This document shows, one piece after another, positions 61,745-64,000 of a DNA stretch of 64,000 nucleotides. The notes beneath the pieces are model-generated. The model was not told the origin of the DNA and ran no database searches. It worked only from the letters and a program-made list of their open reading frames with translations. A program made the position numbers and the translations under genes. The DNA comes from Acidobacteriota bacterium (lineage in GTDB: Bacteria; Acidobacteriota; Blastocatellia; Pyrinomonadales; Pyrinomonadaceae), in the NCBI GenBank assembly GCA_003223025.1, contig QHXR01000015.1, positions 86,331 to 150,330 on the forward strand, given 5' to 3'. Numbering within the stretch: the first letter of the stretch is position 1; every line of letters starts with the position of its first letter.

Positions 61745-62341
61745 TTATTTCGCCAGCAATTTTTCGAGCTTCTTCAAACACCGCGAACGAAGCGGACTGA
61801 TACTAGTCTCTCCGACGCCGACCTCGGCCGCGACTTCCGAATAGCTCGCCGCGGATGCGCGTAAATACAACATCGAAATAATCTTCTGACATCGCTCCTC
61901 AAGCAGTTTCAGCGCCGTTCGGATCAAGTGCTGCTGCTCGAGCTCGATCAGCATCTCGTCGGCGAGCGGTGCGGCGTCCTTAAGCTTCGCCATCTCGCGC
62001 TCCATTTCTTCATCGGTCTCGGGCGAATACAATCCCTTCGACCCGCGAACGGTCGCCCATGTCTTGAACTTCGCAGTCGTAACGATCCATGAGCGGATCT
62101 TCTCCGGCTGTTCGATCTCATCGATCTTTTCGAACAGTGTGAGAAACACCTCCTGAAATACGTCAGCCGATTGTTCGTCGGTCAGTCCGGCTCGCCGCGG
62201 GATCGCATAGATCAATCGCTGATACCGTACGACCAGCTCGTCCCATGCCGATTGGCTTCCGTCGCGACAATCTCTGATCAGCTCGGCATCGGAGCGTTCG
62301 AGAGTCGAGGCCGGAAATTTAGTGTGCGTCGTTCCGCTCAT
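61745..62341 (-). CDS. ECF-type RNA polymerase sigma factor
   Basis: ATG at 62341 is preferred over the adjacent TTG. The 198-residue protein has sigma region 2 (about 20-95: SAWDELVVRYQRLIYAIPRR, SADVFQEVFLTLFEKID, SWIVTTAKFKTW) and sigma region 4 (about 135-195: LIRTALKLLEERCQKIISML, YSEVAAEVGVGETSISPLRS). Region 3 and 1 are absent, as in ECF factors. There is no membrane anti-sigma gene next to it; instead a 161-residue soluble protein and a TPR-CHAT protease follow. It diverges from murA with a 130-bp spacer. Confidence 0.92.
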   Translation of the reverse strand: MSGTTHTKFPASTLERSDAELIRDCRDGSQSAWDELVVRYQRLIYAIPRRAGLTDEQSADVFQEVFLTLFEKIDEIEQPEKIRSWIVTTAKFKTWATVRGSKGLYSPETDEEMEREMAKLKDAAPLADEMLIELEQQHLIRTALKLLEERCQKIISMLYLRASAASYSEVAAEVGVGETSISPLRSRCLKKLEKLLAK

Positions 62342-62474
62342 CAAGTTAGTTGATTTTCAGTTAAAAGCCGCGGGATGGCAATGCCCGCGCGCTCGGGTGT
62401 GTGATAACATTTGGTTCTCGTACGTATAAAACTTTTGTATCGCAAAGGGCCGCTGCTTCGGCTCTTTTTACACG

Positions 62475-63728
62475 ATGGATAAATTCTTAGTTCGCGGCGG
62501 ACGGCCGCTCAAAGGAAAGATCGAGATCGGCGGAGCAAAAAATTCGGCCCTGCCTTGTCTTGCTGCGACGCTCCTGACCGCCGAAACTGTCACGTTGCAC
62601 AACGTCCCGTATGTAAAGGACTTGATCACGCAGCGGCGCTTGCTCGAAGATCTCGGCGCGACCGTACTGACACCTGAGCTGCGAACTCATAAAGTGACGG
62701 CGAAAAATGTTCAGTTGTTTGAAGCTCCGTATCATTTGGTGAAAACGATGCGTGCGAGCGTGCTCGCGCTCGGACCGCTGCTCGCTCGATTCGGCCAGGC
62801 GAAAGTTAGCCTGCCGGGCGGATGTGCGATCGGAACTCGTCCGATCGATCTTCATCTGAAAGCATTCGAGCAACTCGGTGCGACGGTGTCTTTGGAATCG
62901 GGTGATGTCGTCGCACGCGCGCCGAAGGGACGTCTCACGGGTGCGAACATCGCGTTTGAAAAAGTCACCGTTACGGGAACCGAGAACGTGATGATGGCGG
63001 CTTCACTGGCGGACGGCAAAACGATTATCAGTAACGCGGCGCAGGAACCGGAGATCGAAGATCTCGCCGAGCTTCTGAACAAGATGGGCGCTCGCATCAA
63101 AGGCGCCGGCACTCCGACGATGGAGATCGAAGGTGTCGAGGCGCTTGGCGGAGCGCAGCACACGATCATTCCCGACCGTATCGAAACGGGCACGTTCATC
63201 GTCGCTGCCGCGATCACCGGTGGAGAGATCGAGGTTAAAGGCTGTAACCCCGATCACATTCGCGCCGTCATAAAAGAGTTAACGTCCGCGGGCGTCGACA
63301 TCGAAGAATTAAATCCCAGCACTCTTTTAGTGAAGCGATATCCGCTTTTTCCCACCGACATGCAGGCGCAGTACATGGCGCTCATGACGCAGGCGGAAGG
63401 GACATCGAAGATCACGGAAACAATCTTCGAGAATCGTTTCATGCATGCCTCAGAATTGATCCGAATGGGAGCCGATATTCATATCTCGGGAAATACGGCG
63501 ACGGTCAGCGGTCCGCGGAAACTTGCCGGGGCACCGATCATCGCGTCGGATTTGCGTGCATCGGCGTCGCTGGTTCTCGCCGCATTGTGTGCGTCGGGTG
63601 AAACGTTGATCGATCGCGTCTATCACATCGACCGCGGCTACGAGACGATCGTCCGGAAGCTTAGATCGCTCGGAGCCGACATCGAACGGATCACCGATAA
63701 TCTCGCGACTGACGAGCAGGGCGCGTGA
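62475..63728 (+). CDS. murA: UDP-N-acetylglucosamine 1-carboxyvinyltransferase
   Basis: MurA transfers enolpyruvate from PEP to UDP-GlcNAc, the first committed step of peptidoglycan synthesis. The 417-residue protein has [13 protein letters not shown], the catalytic cysteine Cys117 in [20 protein letters not shown] (fosfomycin target), and [18 protein letters not shown] near the C-terminus. A short hairpin with a five-T run (GGCCGCTGCTTCGGCTCTTTTT, 17-22 bp before the ATG) may influence initiation. It stands alone; the next plus-strand gene encodes a HIT protein across a repeat spacer. Confidence 0.96.
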   Translation: MDKFLVRGGRPLKGKIEIGGAKNSALPCLAATLLTAETVTLHNVPYVKDLITQRRLLEDLGATVLTPELRTHKVTAKNVQLFEAPYHLVKTMRASVLALGPLLARFGQAKVSLPGGCAIGTRPIDLHLKAFEQLGATVSLESGDVVARAPKGRLTGANIAFEKVTVTGTENVMMAASLADGKTIISNAAQEPEIEDLAELLNKMGARIKGAGTPTMEIEGVEALGGAQHTIIPDRIETGTFIVAAAITGGEIEVKGCNPDHIRAVIKELTSAGVDIEELNPSTLLVKRYPLFPTDMQAQYMALMTQAEGTSKITETIFENRFMHASELIRMGADIHISGNTATVSGPRKLAGAPIIASDLRASASLVLAALCASGETLIDRVYHIDRGYETIVRKLRSLGADIERITDNLATDEQGA

Positions 63729-63731
63729 GAG

Positions 63732-63853
63732 GCGATTAGCAATTAGCGATTAGCAATTAGCAATACGCAGGAGCGATACGCGCAGACTACTTCAAATTTG
63801 ATCCGCAATTTATTAACTTATTGCTATTTGCTAATTGCTAATTGCTAATTGCT
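63732..63853. repeat. Inverted ATTAGCA heptamer arrays after murA
   Basis: Four to five copies of ATTAGCA/ATTAGCG (63732-63764) are matched by reverse-complement copies TTGCTAA (63820-63853). They start 3 bp after the murA stop codon. The 55-bp centre shows nothing else. The pair can form a long AT-rich hairpin. Confidence 0.88.
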
Positions 63854-63869
63854 TACTGCTTCCCCGTAA

Positions 63870-64000
<131 letters not shown>

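Overview
The window looks like chromosomal DNA of an Acidobacteriota bacterium, probably class Blastocatellia (Pyrinomonadaceae-like). The basis is family-level: two very large secreted FG-GAP/VCBS proteins with the DFDGDGKTD..VYRPS..WY signature, a sigma factor / TPR-CHAT / subtilase gene group, many GAF- and PAS-containing histidine kinases, moderate GC and many genes without a clear Shine-Dalgarno site. This placement is inference; no marker phylogeny was possible.

Layout. 0-5 kb: the end of holA, then a minus-strand group queA, a GNAT acetyltransferase, thiE, pilT and a zinc-ribbon protein. 5-17 kb: a small secreted repeat protein, tRNA-Leu(CAA), a membrane protein, a 1236-residue FG-GAP protein, a SurA-N-like chaperone, a GAF-PAS kinase with its NtrC-type partner, a TPR protein, rsmG and tRNA-Leu(CAG). 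17-21 kb: yggS-yggT-DUF167, yebC, hicBA. 21-30 kb: an operon of methyltransferase, DUF1624 membrane protein and VOC protein; a TPR protein; a hydrolase; a three-gene phosphorelay (CHASE3 kinase, Rcp1-like regulator, receiver-kinase hybrid). 30-37 kb: aromatic amino-acid catabolism (hmgA, hpd, phhA) with a divergent Lrp-type regulator and a Crp/Fnr regulator. 37-44 kb: hydrolase, NmrA-like reductase, cupin, gltX, a DUF4199/LuxR pair, tRNA-Ser(GCT), an outer-membrane protein. 44-56 kb: a large kinase whose N-terminus is frameshifted, an MFS transporter, an M61 peptidase, a lipoprotein, a DinB-like protein and a second FG-GAP protein. 56-62 kb: an IS200-like/RAYT element next to a subtilase, a TPR-CHAT protease, a 161-residue protein and an ECF sigma factor. 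62-64 kb: murA and the start of a HIT protein.

Two themes stand out. First, 56.8-62.3 kb encodes a sigma factor, a small two-part protein, a TPR-CHAT caspase-like protease and a secreted subtilase. An intrinsic terminator separates the sigma/small-protein pair from the protease pair. The architecture resembles the sigma/TPR-CHAT part of type III-E CRISPR systems, but there is no CRISPR array or Cas gene here, so it may be a proteolysis-controlled signalling or defence module. Second, most longer intergenic spacers hold short-period (mostly 7-bp) tandem repeats arranged as inverted pairs, each spacer with its own sequence. They often begin exactly at a stop codon. One heptamer array lies in frame inside hmgA, and a paired palindrome lies in frame inside gltX. 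The largest example, at 40.6-41.1 kb, has 100-bp arms matching at 99 of 100 positions.
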